A stretch of DNA of 64,000 bases from Chryseobacterium lathyri (GTDB lineage: Bacteria > Bacteroidota > Bacteroidia > Flavobacteriales > Weeksellaceae): the NCBI RefSeq assembly GCF_030812195.1, contig NZ_JAUSSF010000001.1:620001-684000 (forward strand). The letters are read 5' to 3'. Shown here piece after piece: positions 46,270 through 54,354 of the stretch. Each line of letters starts with the position of its first letter. The first letter of the stretch is position 1. A program made the position numbers and the translations under genes. The notes under the pieces were generated by a model. The model was not told the DNA's origin. It was given only the letters and a program-made list of their open reading frames with translations, and ran no database searches.

Positions 46270-46656
46270 TTATTCCGTTTCCATCCCGTCTTTTTCCAAA
46301 GTGCTTAGCAGTTTATTGAGGTATTCCTCTTCTTTTAATACTTTATAATATGCTGTTTTGGCATAGAGCGTAAAGTATGAATTTTCAATATTTATTTCTG
46401 TATTTGGATTTTCCGGAGGAATGGTCCTTGTCCCATGATACTCCCGGATATTCAGAATATATTCTTTAATATACGTGTCGATTACATTTTTCAGAATATC
46501 ACATTTTGCATTATTTTTTATCTTTTCTAATGATTTGATCAGAAAAGCGGTAACTCCGTAAGAATTGATAACACTTGGGAAGAGAGATTCATTCTCTATC
46601 ATATTGTTTTTATCATATAATCCGGAATGTTTTAAAGTGTCATTTTCAAATATCAT
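46270..46656 (-). CDS. Hypothetical protein upstream of catalase
   Basis: 128 residues, no recognised family. Mostly helical with no membrane segment or signal (INSYGVTAFLIKSLEKIKNNAKC, VIDTYIKEYILNIREYHGTR). It starts 14 bp after the next unknown gene and ends 59 bp before catalase, so it probably belongs to the same transcript. Confidence 0.65.
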   Translation of the reverse strand: MIFENDTLKHSGLYDKNNMIENESLFPSVINSYGVTAFLIKSLEKIKNNAKCDILKNVIDTYIKEYILNIREYHGTRTIPPENPNTEINIENSYFTLYAKTAYYKVLKEEEYLNKLLSTLEKDGMETE

Positions 46657-46670
46657 ATTCGTAACGGTTA

Positions 46671-46973
46671 TTAGTTATCGGCAATTTTTAAATATTTCTC
46701 AAAATAATGGAGGTCTTCCTTGTCTTTGATCGAAAGATAGAACATGATCTGCTCGGGTTCTTTCAGACCTATACTGCCAAAACAGTCAAAATGGGCAATC
46801 AGAGCCTGGATATTTTCAATCTCTATGTCTTTCAGGATCACAAATAATAAAAAAATATTATCCTTTATTTCTTTGGCATAGATAGCCGCACCATTTTCAA
46901 ACCAGTTTCCTTTATTGGATACTTTAATGAAATCTTTATGCTTCAAAGTCTTTACTATTTTCTGACAATCCAT
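46671..46973 (-). CDS. Hypothetical protein, first gene of the catalase run
   Basis: 100 residues, no recognised family. It looks like a small alpha/beta protein (ENIQALIAHFDCFGSIGL, IMFYLSIKDKEDLHYFEKYL) without signal peptide. It is preceded by a Crp/Fnr-like site and -7 box (47197-47242) and followed within 14 bp by another unknown gene. Confidence 0.65.
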   Translation of the reverse strand: MDCQKIVKTLKHKDFIKVSNKGNWFENGAAIYAKEIKDNIFLLFVILKDIEIENIQALIAHFDCFGSIGLKEPEQIMFYLSIKDKEDLHYFEKYLKIADN

Positions 46974-47196
46974 ATTTGAGTAATTGTGGTTATTATACTT
47001 TCGGGAGAAGTTTCAACATCAATTTCTCTGAACTGCTGCTATTTTCAATATTACTACTGAACTTTATAAATCAATATGAGTGGCATATGGCAATCTGGTG
47101 CTGCAGAGCAATGACTGGAATTTTTAATCATCTGAAAACCCTGAAGCTTTAAACTGCCCTTACCTGGTTTTAAGAATTGTATTGAAACTTATATTT

Positions 47197-47242
47197 CAAA
47201 TGTACGTCTGAATAATTCACTTTTTTATGACCTGAATCATAT
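47197..47242 (-). promoter_or_regulatory. Candidate Crp/Fnr-activated promoter for the catalase run
   Basis: TTATGACCTGAATCATAT (47225-47242) is a palindrome with centre 33 bp from the -7 box TACATTTG (47204-47197, minus strand). It points to the two unknown genes and catalase. The leader to 46973 is about 220 nt. Confidence 0.55.
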
Positions 47243-47253
47243 ATAAAATAGCA

Positions 47254-47868
47254 CTAGTAAATAATTTTTCTGTTTTCTATGGTAATGCTTCCTTCTTTTT
47301 CCATTTTTTTTAAGGCTCTGATCACTGTTTCTACCCGCAACCCTACCAGATTGGCGATCTGCTGTCTTGTAAGCTGTACATGGAAGCAGCTTCCACAGCT
47401 GTCGTCATGATAGCTTTTAAGATAATTGAGAAGCCCTGTAAGTCTTGAAGCAGGATTCAGTGAGGCCATATTCTGAATCATGATTGCTTTGAAATAAAGC
47501 CTGTGGGAAAGACATGCATTCATTTCCAAAGAAAGCTTTGGATCTGTCTTTATTAATTTCAGAAACTGATCTTTCGGAACTCTTATGATTTCCAAAGGAT
47601 TGATACAGATAGCATTCATAGGATAAAACTTATCTAAAAAGAGCATTGAATCTCCAAAGCTCTGATTTTTTCCGAGAATGTTATGTATGAATTCTTTTCC
47701 CTCTTCATCATAATTGTTCAGTTTCACTTTTCCTTCTACGATCTGTAAATAATAAAGCGAATAGTCTCCCTCTCTGTATATAATCTCGCCTTTTTTATAT
47801 TGCTTAGTTTCTCCTCCATATGAATATAGCACTTTTTCGTCTATATTCATGCAGCTTATTGTCTTCAT
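47254..47868 (-). CDS. Crp/Fnr-family regulator (paralog of the gene at 28220-28813)
   Basis: 204 residues; the same architecture as its paralog (KKGEIIYREGDYSLYYLQ, TRQQIANLVGLRVETVIRALKKMEK). It has extra cysteines (Cys6 and a DSCGSC loop before the HTH) that the paralog lacks. They do not match the FNR cluster spacing, but could act as a thiol switch. A candidate binding site lies 11 bp after its stop and another upstream of the lipoprotein gene at 48410. Confidence 0.9.
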   Translation of the reverse strand: MKTISCMNIDEKVLYSYGGETKQYKKGEIIYREGDYSLYYLQIVEGKVKLNNYDEEGKEFIHNILGKNQSFGDSMLFLDKFYPMNAICINPLEIIRVPKDQFLKLIKTDPKLSLEMNACLSHRLYFKAIMIQNMASLNPASRLTGLLNYLKSYHDDSCGSCFHVQLTRQQIANLVGLRVETVIRALKKMEKEGSITIENRKIIY

Positions 47869-48194
47869 AGTTTTTGTTTTAATATTTTCAATAAAAAATA
47901 GTGAAATTTATTATTGAAACCGTGTTTAAAATAAATTTTTCACAAAGTATTCAAAAAATTCATTTTTAGCCCTCTCTTAACTGGTTTTATGGAAAATGAG
48001 TTCAGAAAACCAGATGCAAATATTGAACCTTATTAATTTGTAAATTGTTAAAATGAGTTAAATAAATTAGCGAAATAAAAAATATGTTATTGAATTAATA
48101 AAATATAAGTTTAAATGTTGTAATCTTAATAATTGAAGGCATTAAAACCCGTTTTTAAAACAAAAACGGGTTTTAAAATCTATGAATGATAAAA
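47869..48194. other. Intergenic interval upstream of the Crp/Fnr-like gene
   Basis: 326 bp, AT-rich, no gene seen. It holds an inverted repeat TTTCAATAA (47886-47894) / TTATTGAAA (47911-47919), which may be an autoregulatory site, and a terminator (48144-48174). Confidence 0.5.
48144..48174 (-). terminator. Terminator after the lipoprotein gene
   Basis: A 13-bp stem AAAACCCGTTTTT / AAAAACGGGTTTT with a 5-nt loop, 20 bp after the stop codon at 48195 on the minus strand. Confidence 0.78.
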
Positions 48195-48410
48195 TTATTT
48201 TTTGGTAACCTTTGCTGTATCCGTTTTTTTTGTAGTTGCAGTATCTGCAGTACGCAAGGTATCGGAAGGCATCGGAGTCGTAGTAGTGTCTGCCGGTACG
48301 GTATCAATCATTACACTGTCTGTTGTTGTGGTAGAAGTGTCTACTTTTGTTTCTTTTTTGCAGCTCAATACAGTTAGGCCTAATAGCATTAATAAGATGG
48401 TAAATTTCAT
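48195..48410 (-). CDS. Small Thr/Asp-rich lipoprotein
   Basis: 71 residues. The lipobox is LTVLSCKK with the lipidated Cys17. The mature part is almost only Thr, Asp, Ala, Pro and Lys (TSTTTTDSVMIDTV, TADTATTKKTDTAK), so it is likely a disordered, surface- or periplasm-exposed tail with a basic end. No family recognised. It has a textbook promoter with a Crp/Fnr-like site at about -41. Confidence 0.8.
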   Translation of the reverse strand: MKFTILLMLLGLTVLSCKKETKVDTSTTTTDSVMIDTVPADTTTTPMPSDTLRTADTATTKKTDTAKVTKK

Positions 48411-48436
48411 AATAGATATATTTTGTAGTGTGTTTT

Positions 48437-48483
48437 CAAAGATAATCCATTTACAAAATGTCCTTTTATGACTTGGATCATAA
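48437..48483 (-). promoter_or_regulatory. Crp/Fnr-type promoter of the lipoprotein gene
   Basis: TTATGACTTGGATCATAA (48466-48483), a near-perfect palindrome, lies with its centre 34 bp upstream of TATCTTTG (48444-48437, minus strand). With the expected start near 48433 the site is centred at about -41.5, the class II position of CRP/FNR. It replaces the -33 element, which is not seen. Confidence 0.65.
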
Positions 48484-48497
48484 TGCTTTATTTTTGA

Positions 48498-49382
48498 TTA
48501 TTTCGCAAATTTTTTAGTCCCTGCAACACATAAAATAACGCCAATGGTTACTCCCAACATTCCTATGCTCACTTGTTCATGAAGAAAATAAGCGGCAAGC
48601 GCCAATCCGAAAAAAGGCTGTAAAAGCTGTAGCTGACCTACAGTAGCAATACCACCTTGTGCCAGACCTTTATACCAGAATACAAATCCAATGAACATAC
48701 TGAAAATGGAAATATAGGCCATCCCGAACCATCCCTGGAAGCTTACGGTCTCAATATGATCCGGAAAATAAATGAAAAATAAAGGAATCATAACCGGTAA
48801 AGCCAATACAAGAGCCCAGGAGATTACCTGCCATCCGCCTAATGTTTTTGAAAGTTTTGCACCCTCTGCATATCCCATACCACACAGAATAACCGCAAGA
48901 AGCATCAGAATATCGCCAACAGGTGAAGCAGAGATTCCCTGCGAAACAGCATATCCTATCACCAAAAGGCTTCCTATAACAGAAAAGAACCAAAATATGA
49001 GATGTGGTCTTTCCCCGCCACGGAAAACTCCGAATACAGCAGTTGCCAAAGGAAGCATTCCTAAGAATACAATGGAATGTGCCGAAGTAAGGTATTGAAG
49101 TGCCAGTGCGGAAAGAAGTGGAAAACCAATCACACAGCCAAGGGAAACTAAAAACAAAGGAATCAACTGTTTTTTAACGGGGCGTTTTTCTCTACCTATC
49201 CATAGGACTATAAAAGCCAGTATCCCCGCAATGGCAGCGCGAACTATTGTTACAAAGATTGGGCTCATTTCCATCACGGCCAATTTGGTGGCGGGCAATC
49301 CTCCACTAAACAGTACAACTCCTATAAAGCCGTTAATCCACCCGCTTATATTTTCATCCTTAGAAATTTTATCAGTCATCAT
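48498..49382 (-). CDS. EamA/DMT family transporter
   Basis: About 294 residues from ATG 49382 (MMTDKISKDENISGW); a start at 49433 would enter the shared promoter. Ten hydrophobic segments in two EamA repeats (GGLPATKLAVMEMSPIFVT, SHSIVFLGMLPL here AHSIVFLGMLPL, IGFVFWYKGLAQGGIATVGQLQ). Such proteins export amino acids or other metabolites. Divergent from a MocR gene, a common pairing in which the PLP regulator controls the transporter. Confidence 0.9.
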   Translation of the reverse strand: MMTDKISKDENISGWINGFIGVVLFSGGLPATKLAVMEMSPIFVTIVRAAIAGILAFIVLWIGREKRPVKKQLIPLFLVSLGCVIGFPLLSALALQYLTSAHSIVFLGMLPLATAVFGVFRGGERPHLIFWFFSVIGSLLVIGYAVSQGISASPVGDILMLLAVILCGMGYAEGAKLSKTLGGWQVISWALVLALPVMIPLFFIYFPDHIETVSFQGWFGMAYISIFSMFIGFVFWYKGLAQGGIATVGQLQLLQPFFGLALAAYFLHEQVSIGMLGVTIGVILCVAGTKKFAK

Positions 49383-49446
49383 TTCTATATTTTTTTGATA
49401 ATTCAAAATTAAAGCGCAGAAATGAATAAACACAGTCTCAGTTTTG

Positions 49447-49454
49447 TATATTTG
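49447..49454 (+). promoter_or_regulatory. -7 element of the MocR gene
   Basis: TATATTTG matches TAnnTTTG. The sequence TTTGTAT is repeated around it, which may be part of an operator. It lies 21 bp before ATG 49475. Confidence 0.5.
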
Positions 49455-49474
49455 TATGAGTACAGTTGTGAAAA

Positions 49475-50887
49475 ATGAGCAAAGAATTTATATATACAGA
49501 AATTGCTGACGGAATTGCTTCCCAGATCAGGAATGGTGTACTAAAGGCAGGAGACAGGCTTCCTTCCGTAAGAATGATGTGCCAGGAGCATCAGGTAAGC
49601 ATGAATACGGCAAAACGTGTTTTCCTTGAGCTTGAATCACAGTCTTTAATTGAATCCAAACCTCAATCAGGCTATTTTGTGAGCAGGCTGATGTCTGTGA
49701 AGCTTCCTCTTCCTGAAGTAAGCCGCCCTTCCCTGATTGCCAATAATGATGAACCGGACGAACTGATCAGTAAGGTTTATGAAAATATGGGTAAAAAAGG
49801 ACTGACATTTTTTTCTATCGGAATTCCTTCAGGAGATCTTCTGCCGCAGGCCAAATTAAAGAAGGAAATCATTAATGCAACCCGTGAATTAAAAGAAGGC
49901 GGAACGGAGTATGAGGAACTTCAGGGAAATTTAAAGCTACGGAGAATGATTGCGGTCCGTTCCCTTCAATGGGGCGGAAATCTCAGTGAAAACGATCTGG
50001 TTACAACAAACGGCGGGATGAATGCCCTGTCTTTCTGTCTGATGGCTTTAGGCAAACCTGGCGATACTATAGCCATTGAAAGTCCCTGTTATCCGGGTAT
50101 TTTACAGCTGGCGAACGGACTGGGGCTAAATGTGCTTGAACTTCCAACCCACCCGACGACTGGTATTGAGATAGAAGCCCTACGAAAAGTGATTCCACAA
50201 ATAGATCTGTGTTTGTTAATTCCTAATTTCAATTCGCCGCTGGGAAGTTGTATGCCGGACGAAAATAAAAAAGAGATTGTAAGAATTCTTTCTGAAAACA
50301 GAATACCCTTGATAGAAGATGATGTATACGGTGATCTTTATTTTGGGGCGAGCCGTCCAAAATGCTGTAAGTCATTCGACAGAGACGGAAATGTGCTGTA
50401 TTGCAGCTCAATTTCAAAGACGCTGGCTCCGGGATATCGTGTAGGATGGATTGCACCGGGGAGGTATAAGGATAAAATAATGAAGCTTAAACTGCTCCAC
50501 TCCACTTCATCTATTTCTATTGTTAATGAAGCGGTGGCCAATTTCCTAAAGTCTGGAAGATATGAAAAACACCTCCACCAAATGCGTAAGGCACTTCAGA
50601 ATAATTATCAGAATTATGTGCAGACCATCGCAGATTATTTCCCTGAAGGCACAAAAACAAGCCGTCCGCAAGGAGGTCTTTCCCTGTGGGTGGAGTTTGA
50701 TAAAAACATCCGTACCACTGAACTCTATGATCTGGCCATTAAACAAAACATCAGTATTGCTCCCGGCAGGATGTTTACCCTGCAGGATCAGTTTGAAAAC
50801 TGCATGCGTCTGTGTATTGGTCTTCCGTGGACAGAAGAAACCAGGTTATGTCTTCAGCAGGTTGGGACTCTAGCGAAAAAAATCTGA
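49475..50887 (+). CDS. MocR-type regulator (GntR HTH + aminotransferase-like domain)
   Basis: 470 residues. GntR winged helix at 1-72 (GDRLPSVRMMCQEHQVSMNTAKRVFLELE, SGYFVS), linker, and an aminotransferase domain with the pyridine-binding Asp in IEDDVYGDLYF and PLP Lys in SSISKTLAPGYRVGW. This matches the PdxR/GabR architecture. It is divergent from the EamA transporter, which is its likely target, and its stop is 2 bp from the convergent Crp-like gene. Confidence 0.92.
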   Translation: MSKEFIYTEIADGIASQIRNGVLKAGDRLPSVRMMCQEHQVSMNTAKRVFLELESQSLIESKPQSGYFVSRLMSVKLPLPEVSRPSLIANNDEPDELISKVYENMGKKGLTFFSIGIPSGDLLPQAKLKKEIINATRELKEGGTEYEELQGNLKLRRMIAVRSLQWGGNLSENDLVTTNGGMNALSFCLMALGKPGDTIAIESPCYPGILQLANGLGLNVLELPTHPTTGIEIEALRKVIPQIDLCLLIPNFNSPLGSCMPDENKKEIVRILSENRIPLIEDDVYGDLYFGASRPKCCKSFDRDGNVLYCSSISKTLAPGYRVGWIAPGRYKDKIMKLKLLHSTSSISIVNEAVANFLKSGRYEKHLHQMRKALQNNYQNYVQTIADYFPEGTKTSRPQGGLSLWVEFDKNIRTTELYDLAIKQNISIAPGRMFTLQDQFENCMRLCIGLPWTEETRLCLQQVGTLAKKI

Positions 50888-50888
50888 T

Positions 50889-51482
50889 TTATCTGTCCGG
50901 AACAAAATTTTTCCGTGCCAGCTCTTTTCTTACCCTGCTCAGGCTTTCAGGCGTGATTCCGAGATAAGAAGCGATCATCCACTGTGGAACTCTCAAAAGA
51001 AGATCAGGGTACATTTTAATGAATTTCATGTATCTTTCTTCCGCGGTTTCACCCAATAAAGAATTGATCCTGTTCTGCAGGCTTCTGATGTGCTTCTGTA
51101 AAAGAAAGTCACTTCTTTCTATACTGTTGGGGAATTGTTCTACGAGATTATTGAAGAAATCAGGGTGCAGAAACAGAACTTCTGTATCTTCCACTGCTTC
51201 TATATAGTAAATTGATTTTTCGTTGAAGTAAAGACTGCTTCGGTCAGAAATCAGCCAGCTCTCCGGAGCAAACTGTATAATGTGCTCTTTTCCGTTCTTG
51301 TCAATGGAATACATTTTCAACAGCCCTTTTTCTACAAAGAATATATGCCTGCAGATCTCACCGTACTGTAAAAGAAATTGATTTTTAGGTATTTTCTTTA
51401 CTTCATAATGTAAGCTGCATGTGTTCACTTTTTCTAAAGGAACATTTAATACTTTGGCTAAATACGTGTTAATATTCTTCAT
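50889..51482 (-). CDS. Crp/Fnr-family regulator of the bacillithiol-linked operon
   Basis: 197 residues with cNMP-binding fold and a HTH of the type IASYLGITPESLSRVRKELA. It starts at the last base of the ytxJ stop and is the final gene of the YfiT-DUF1569-YtxJ run. It has no FNR-like cysteines. It probably regulates this thiol-related set, but no site is evident. Confidence 0.88.
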   Translation of the reverse strand: MKNINTYLAKVLNVPLEKVNTCSLHYEVKKIPKNQFLLQYGEICRHIFFVEKGLLKMYSIDKNGKEHIIQFAPESWLISDRSSLYFNEKSIYYIEAVEDTEVLFLHPDFFNNLVEQFPNSIERSDFLLQKHIRSLQNRINSLLGETAEERYMKFIKMYPDLLLRVPQWMIASYLGITPESLSRVRKELARKNFVPDR

Positions 51483-51859
51483 TATGCAATCTGGCTTATG
51501 GATATATCTTCATGCGATGCACTGTTAATGACCTTTCCTTCTTCAATTATGATCAGCTGCGGGCTTTCATGCCTGATTCCAAGGTCTTCAGAAATTTTAT
51601 TGGAAATGGATCTGTATTCAAGCAAATCTAAAAAATATAAATCCGGCTTATTGTTTAAACCATCTATTTCCTTTTCAAAGTTTTTCAATACTGTTTTGCT
51701 GATGAAGCAACGTGTTGAATGTTTGAAAATAGCAACTCTATGGTGATAAGAAGCTTCAATGGCCTTGGCCAGATCCTCTTCAGATTCTATTTTTTTCCAG
51801 AAAGATTGACACTCAGGGTTGTTTTCTTTTCCTCCGAATATTTTATCAAAAAAACTCAT
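51482..51859 (-). CDS. ytxJ: YtxJ, bacillithiol-system redox-active (thioredoxin-like) protein
   Basis: 125 residues, thioredoxin-like. The active region is FKHSTRCFIS with one Cys, the YtxJ hallmark (KHSTRCxIS), and the cis-Pro region ESPQLIII. YtxJ is linked to monothiol removal of bacillithiol from proteins. It overlaps the DUF1569 gene by 4 bp and the Crp-like gene by 1 bp. Confidence 0.9.
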   Translation of the reverse strand: MSFFDKIFGGKENNPECQSFWKKIESEEDLAKAIEASYHHRVAIFKHSTRCFISKTVLKNFEKEIDGLNNKPDLYFLDLLEYRSISNKISEDLGIRHESPQLIIIEEGKVINSASHEDISISQIA

Positions 51860-52317
51860 ACATTAAATTGTTTTAAATGGTGATCAAGATGTTTATACTC
51901 TAAAAATCCCCAGTCTTTTTCAGTCATTTTTCCGAATAATCTGTGACGGTCCGGAAGATCTTTATTTTCAGATGCTGTCCGGAAGTCTCTCAGTGTATTC
52001 AGCAGATTGGTTTTTGATTCATCAAAATCACATTCAAAATTAACGATTAGTTTTTGAAAAGTAGGCATGTTTCGGGGAATTCCGTTGTTAAAGATCTGCA
52101 TTTCTATTTTGGTTATAACTCCTATGGCTTCAAAGAGGATATTAATCTTGGAAAGTTCAATTTTCCCTAAAGCTACCTGAAGAACAAAATCACAGTGTCT
52201 CAACATTTGGGAAACGCTCATTTTCCCCCATCTTTGTGGAGCATTTTCAGAAAGAAGAGAGATCCTATGCACAATTTCTTCAAAATAAACAGGATTATGC
52301 AGACTTTTATTTACCAC
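51856..52317 (-). CDS. DUF1569/DinB-like protein
   Basis: 153 residues. Helical DinB-like fold: KMSVSQMLRHCDFVLQVALGK near the N-terminus and FLEYKHLDHHLKQF at the end, with His residues placed to bind a metal. Members are related to thiol transferases. It overlaps the YfiT gene by 7 bp and YtxJ by 4 bp. Confidence 0.85.
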   Translation of the reverse strand: MVNKSLHNPVYFEEIVHRISLLSENAPQRWGKMSVSQMLRHCDFVLQVALGKIELSKINILFEAIGVITKIEMQIFNNGIPRNMPTFQKLIVNFECDFDESKTNLLNTLRDFRTASENKDLPDRHRLFGKMTEKDWGFLEYKHLDHHLKQFNV

Positions 52318-52847
52318 CCTTTTTCCTTCTTCAGATTTTCAATGTGGGCAAAATGATGATTACAGTGCCATACATAAAAAGCAAGATAATGTCTTAGATC
52401 AAAATCTGTATTCTGTTCTGGATGCCGGAAGGTTCTTTCGAACTGTTTATTGGTAAGGGTATTAAGCAGAACCGTCCATCTCTGATGCGTTCCTTTAATC
52501 ATTCTCATTGCAGGCTTTACAGGCATGTTGACACTATCCTGAAGTTCTGCCCATTTGGCTTCATCATAGGGCTTAATTACGGGATTGTCTTCTGTAAGGG
52601 CTAGCTTAAAACGTATAAAGCTGTTGATATGGCTGTCCGCAATGTGATTAACAAGCTGTCGGACCGTCCACCCTCCTTCTCTGTAAGGAGTGTCCAGCTG
52701 TTCATCCGTAAAGTTCTCAATCAGGTCTTTCAGCCTTGCCGGAAAATTCTTGATGACTTTGATATGTTCATCAAGCTTAGTGTCACAGATATTTTCAGAC
52801 TGCTGAAATTGACCGATGGGAAATTTCTTTTGCTCTAAATCGTTCAT
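52311..52847 (-). CDS. YfiT-family bacillithiol transferase (DinB/MDMPI fold)
   Basis: 178 residues. Metal-binding His residues appear in VNHIADSHINSFIRFK and YVWHCNHHFAHIENL, and the start of the family KFPIGQFQ is conserved. YfiT-type enzymes add bacillithiol to electrophiles. The gene leads the four-gene YfiT-DUF1569-YtxJ-Crp operon. Confidence 0.9.
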   Translation of the reverse strand: MNDLEQKKFPIGQFQQSENICDTKLDEHIKVIKNFPARLKDLIENFTDEQLDTPYREGGWTVRQLVNHIADSHINSFIRFKLALTEDNPVIKPYDEAKWAELQDSVNMPVKPAMRMIKGTHQRWTVLLNTLTNKQFERTFRHPEQNTDFDLRHYLAFYVWHCNHHFAHIENLKKEKGW

Positions 52848-52960
52848 TTTAATTATCTTAATAGGTATATTTAATAAAGTTTTCTGTTGTGATAAAATTA
52901 CTATAAGAAAACCATAAAGTCAATAAAAAATAAATTTTTAAAGAGTGAAAAATAATAAAA

Positions 52961-52985
52961 AAGCCTCAATTCTAAAATTGAAGCC
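52961..52985 (-). terminator. Terminator after the DEAD-box helicase gene
   Basis: GC-c-TCAATT / AATTGA-a-GC hairpin with a T run on the minus strand, 20 bp after the stop at 53005. Confidence 0.7.
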
Positions 52986-53004
52986 ATATATTTCCATTTA
53001 TCTA

Positions 53005-54147
53005 CTAATAACCATGCAGATCAATTCCCTCCGTTCTCTGTAAGGTCACTTTCCTGCCCATTTTCTTTTGAATCACTCTGAAATGCTGTAATTCGTCATC
53101 CGTCAGAATATTAATGGCAGTTCCTTTTTCGCCTGCTCGTCCCGTTCTACCAATTCGGTGAATGTAATCTAAAGGCGAGCGCGGCAATTCATAATTGATA
53201 ACACAAGGTAAGGATTCTATATGGATACCCCGGCCAATAAGGTCTGTAGCAACTAAAATCTGAGCCCCATTTACTTTAAATTCTTCTAAATTATTTCTAC
53301 GGGCACCCTGCGATTTCTGACTGTGAATGGCTACTGCTTTAATTTTATTTTTTTTAAGTTTTTCCACTAAATTATCTGCAGATCTTGTAGATGAAACAAA
53401 TATGAGGGCTTTTTCAACTTTCTTTTCTTTAATCAGATAGCGCAAAAAAGGGCCTTTATTTTCCGGAGAAACGTGATAGGCTAACTGCTCAATATTATCA
53501 ATTTCTACTTCTTCTTTTTTGATCTCAATAATCACCGGATTAATGGATAAGCGTTCCTTCATTTCAGAAACCTTATCATTTAAAGTTGCTGAAAACAGGG
53601 TCGTTTGTTTCACTACAGGCATCATGGCGAAAAGCTTATTCATTTCTTCACCGAAACCTAACTGGAACATTTTATCTGCCTCATCAATTACTAAATGCTG
53701 GATTCCTGAAATACTCAACGCATTATGATCAATTAAGTCCAATAAACGGCCGGGCGTTGCAATAAGAATTTCTACACCAAACATTCCTTTCATCTGCGGA
53801 TTGATAGAAACACCGCCATAAACAGCCATTGTACGGACTTCACGTTTTAAGTTTTCTGTAAAAGCTCTGAAAACTTCATCAATCTGAATCGCCAGTTCAC
53901 GGGTAGGAACTAATATTAAAACCTGGACATTACGGTCTTTTTTTATTTCTGAATTCTGTAGTTTTTCTAAAATAGGCATCACGAAGCAAGCTGTTTTTCC
54001 GGAACCTGTCTGCGCAATTCCCATCAGGTCTTTTCCCTGAAGAATAACAGGAACAGCCTGCTCCTGAATCGGAAATGGTTTCAGATACCCTAATTTGTTG
54101 ACAGAACGAATAATATTGTGTGATAATCCTAAAGACTCAAATGACAT
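53005..54147 (-). CDS. DEAD-box RNA helicase
   Basis: About 380 residues from ATG 54147 (MSFESLGLSHNIIRSV), which lies 19 nt after a TATCTTTG -7 box at 54173-54166; a longer frame to 54222 would include the promoter. Motifs: Q motif FPIQEQAVP, I QTGSGKT, Ia PTRELA, II DEAD in LVIDEADKMF, III SAT, VI HRIGRTGRAG. It is a short helicase without a long basic tail, of RhlE type, acting in ribosome assembly or mRNA turnover. Confidence 0.93.
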   Translation of the reverse strand: MSFESLGLSHNIIRSVNKLGYLKPFPIQEQAVPVILQGKDLMGIAQTGSGKTACFVMPILEKLQNSEIKKDRNVQVLILVPTRELAIQIDEVFRAFTENLKREVRTMAVYGGVSINPQMKGMFGVEILIATPGRLLDLIDHNALSISGIQHLVIDEADKMFQLGFGEEMNKLFAMMPVVKQTTLFSATLNDKVSEMKERLSINPVIIEIKKEEVEIDNIEQLAYHVSPENKGPFLRYLIKEKKVEKALIFVSSTRSADNLVEKLKKNKIKAVAIHSQKSQGARRNNLEEFKVNGAQILVATDLIGRGIHIESLPCVINYELPRSPLDYIHRIGRTGRAGEKGTAINILTDDELQHFRVIQKKMGRKVTLQRTEGIDLHGY

Positions 54148-54165
54148 AAAAATACTTATTTCATG

Positions 54166-54173
54166 CAAAGATA
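54166..54173 (-). promoter_or_regulatory. -7 element of the DEAD-box helicase gene
   Basis: TATCTTTG on the minus strand (54173-54166), with the gene start at 54147. The short leader sets the start codon. Confidence 0.65.
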
Positions 54174-54354
54174 AGCTATTGATATTTGACATATAATCCG
54201 AATGGGATCTTCTATAAAGCAAAAAGTCTAATTATTTTAGTTTCTAGGATCTTGCTCTATCTGTTTTTTTTAATTTTATCTTGCCGATTTGTCCGATAAT
54301 TCAGTTTTGGAGAGTTTTTTGAGTAATTTTATCAAAAATTCGAGAAATCTAAAT

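Noticed and set aside
47053..47131. 25-codon peptide ORF in the leader before the catalase run
   Set aside because: Too short, no conserved feature, no ribosome binding site; could be chance.
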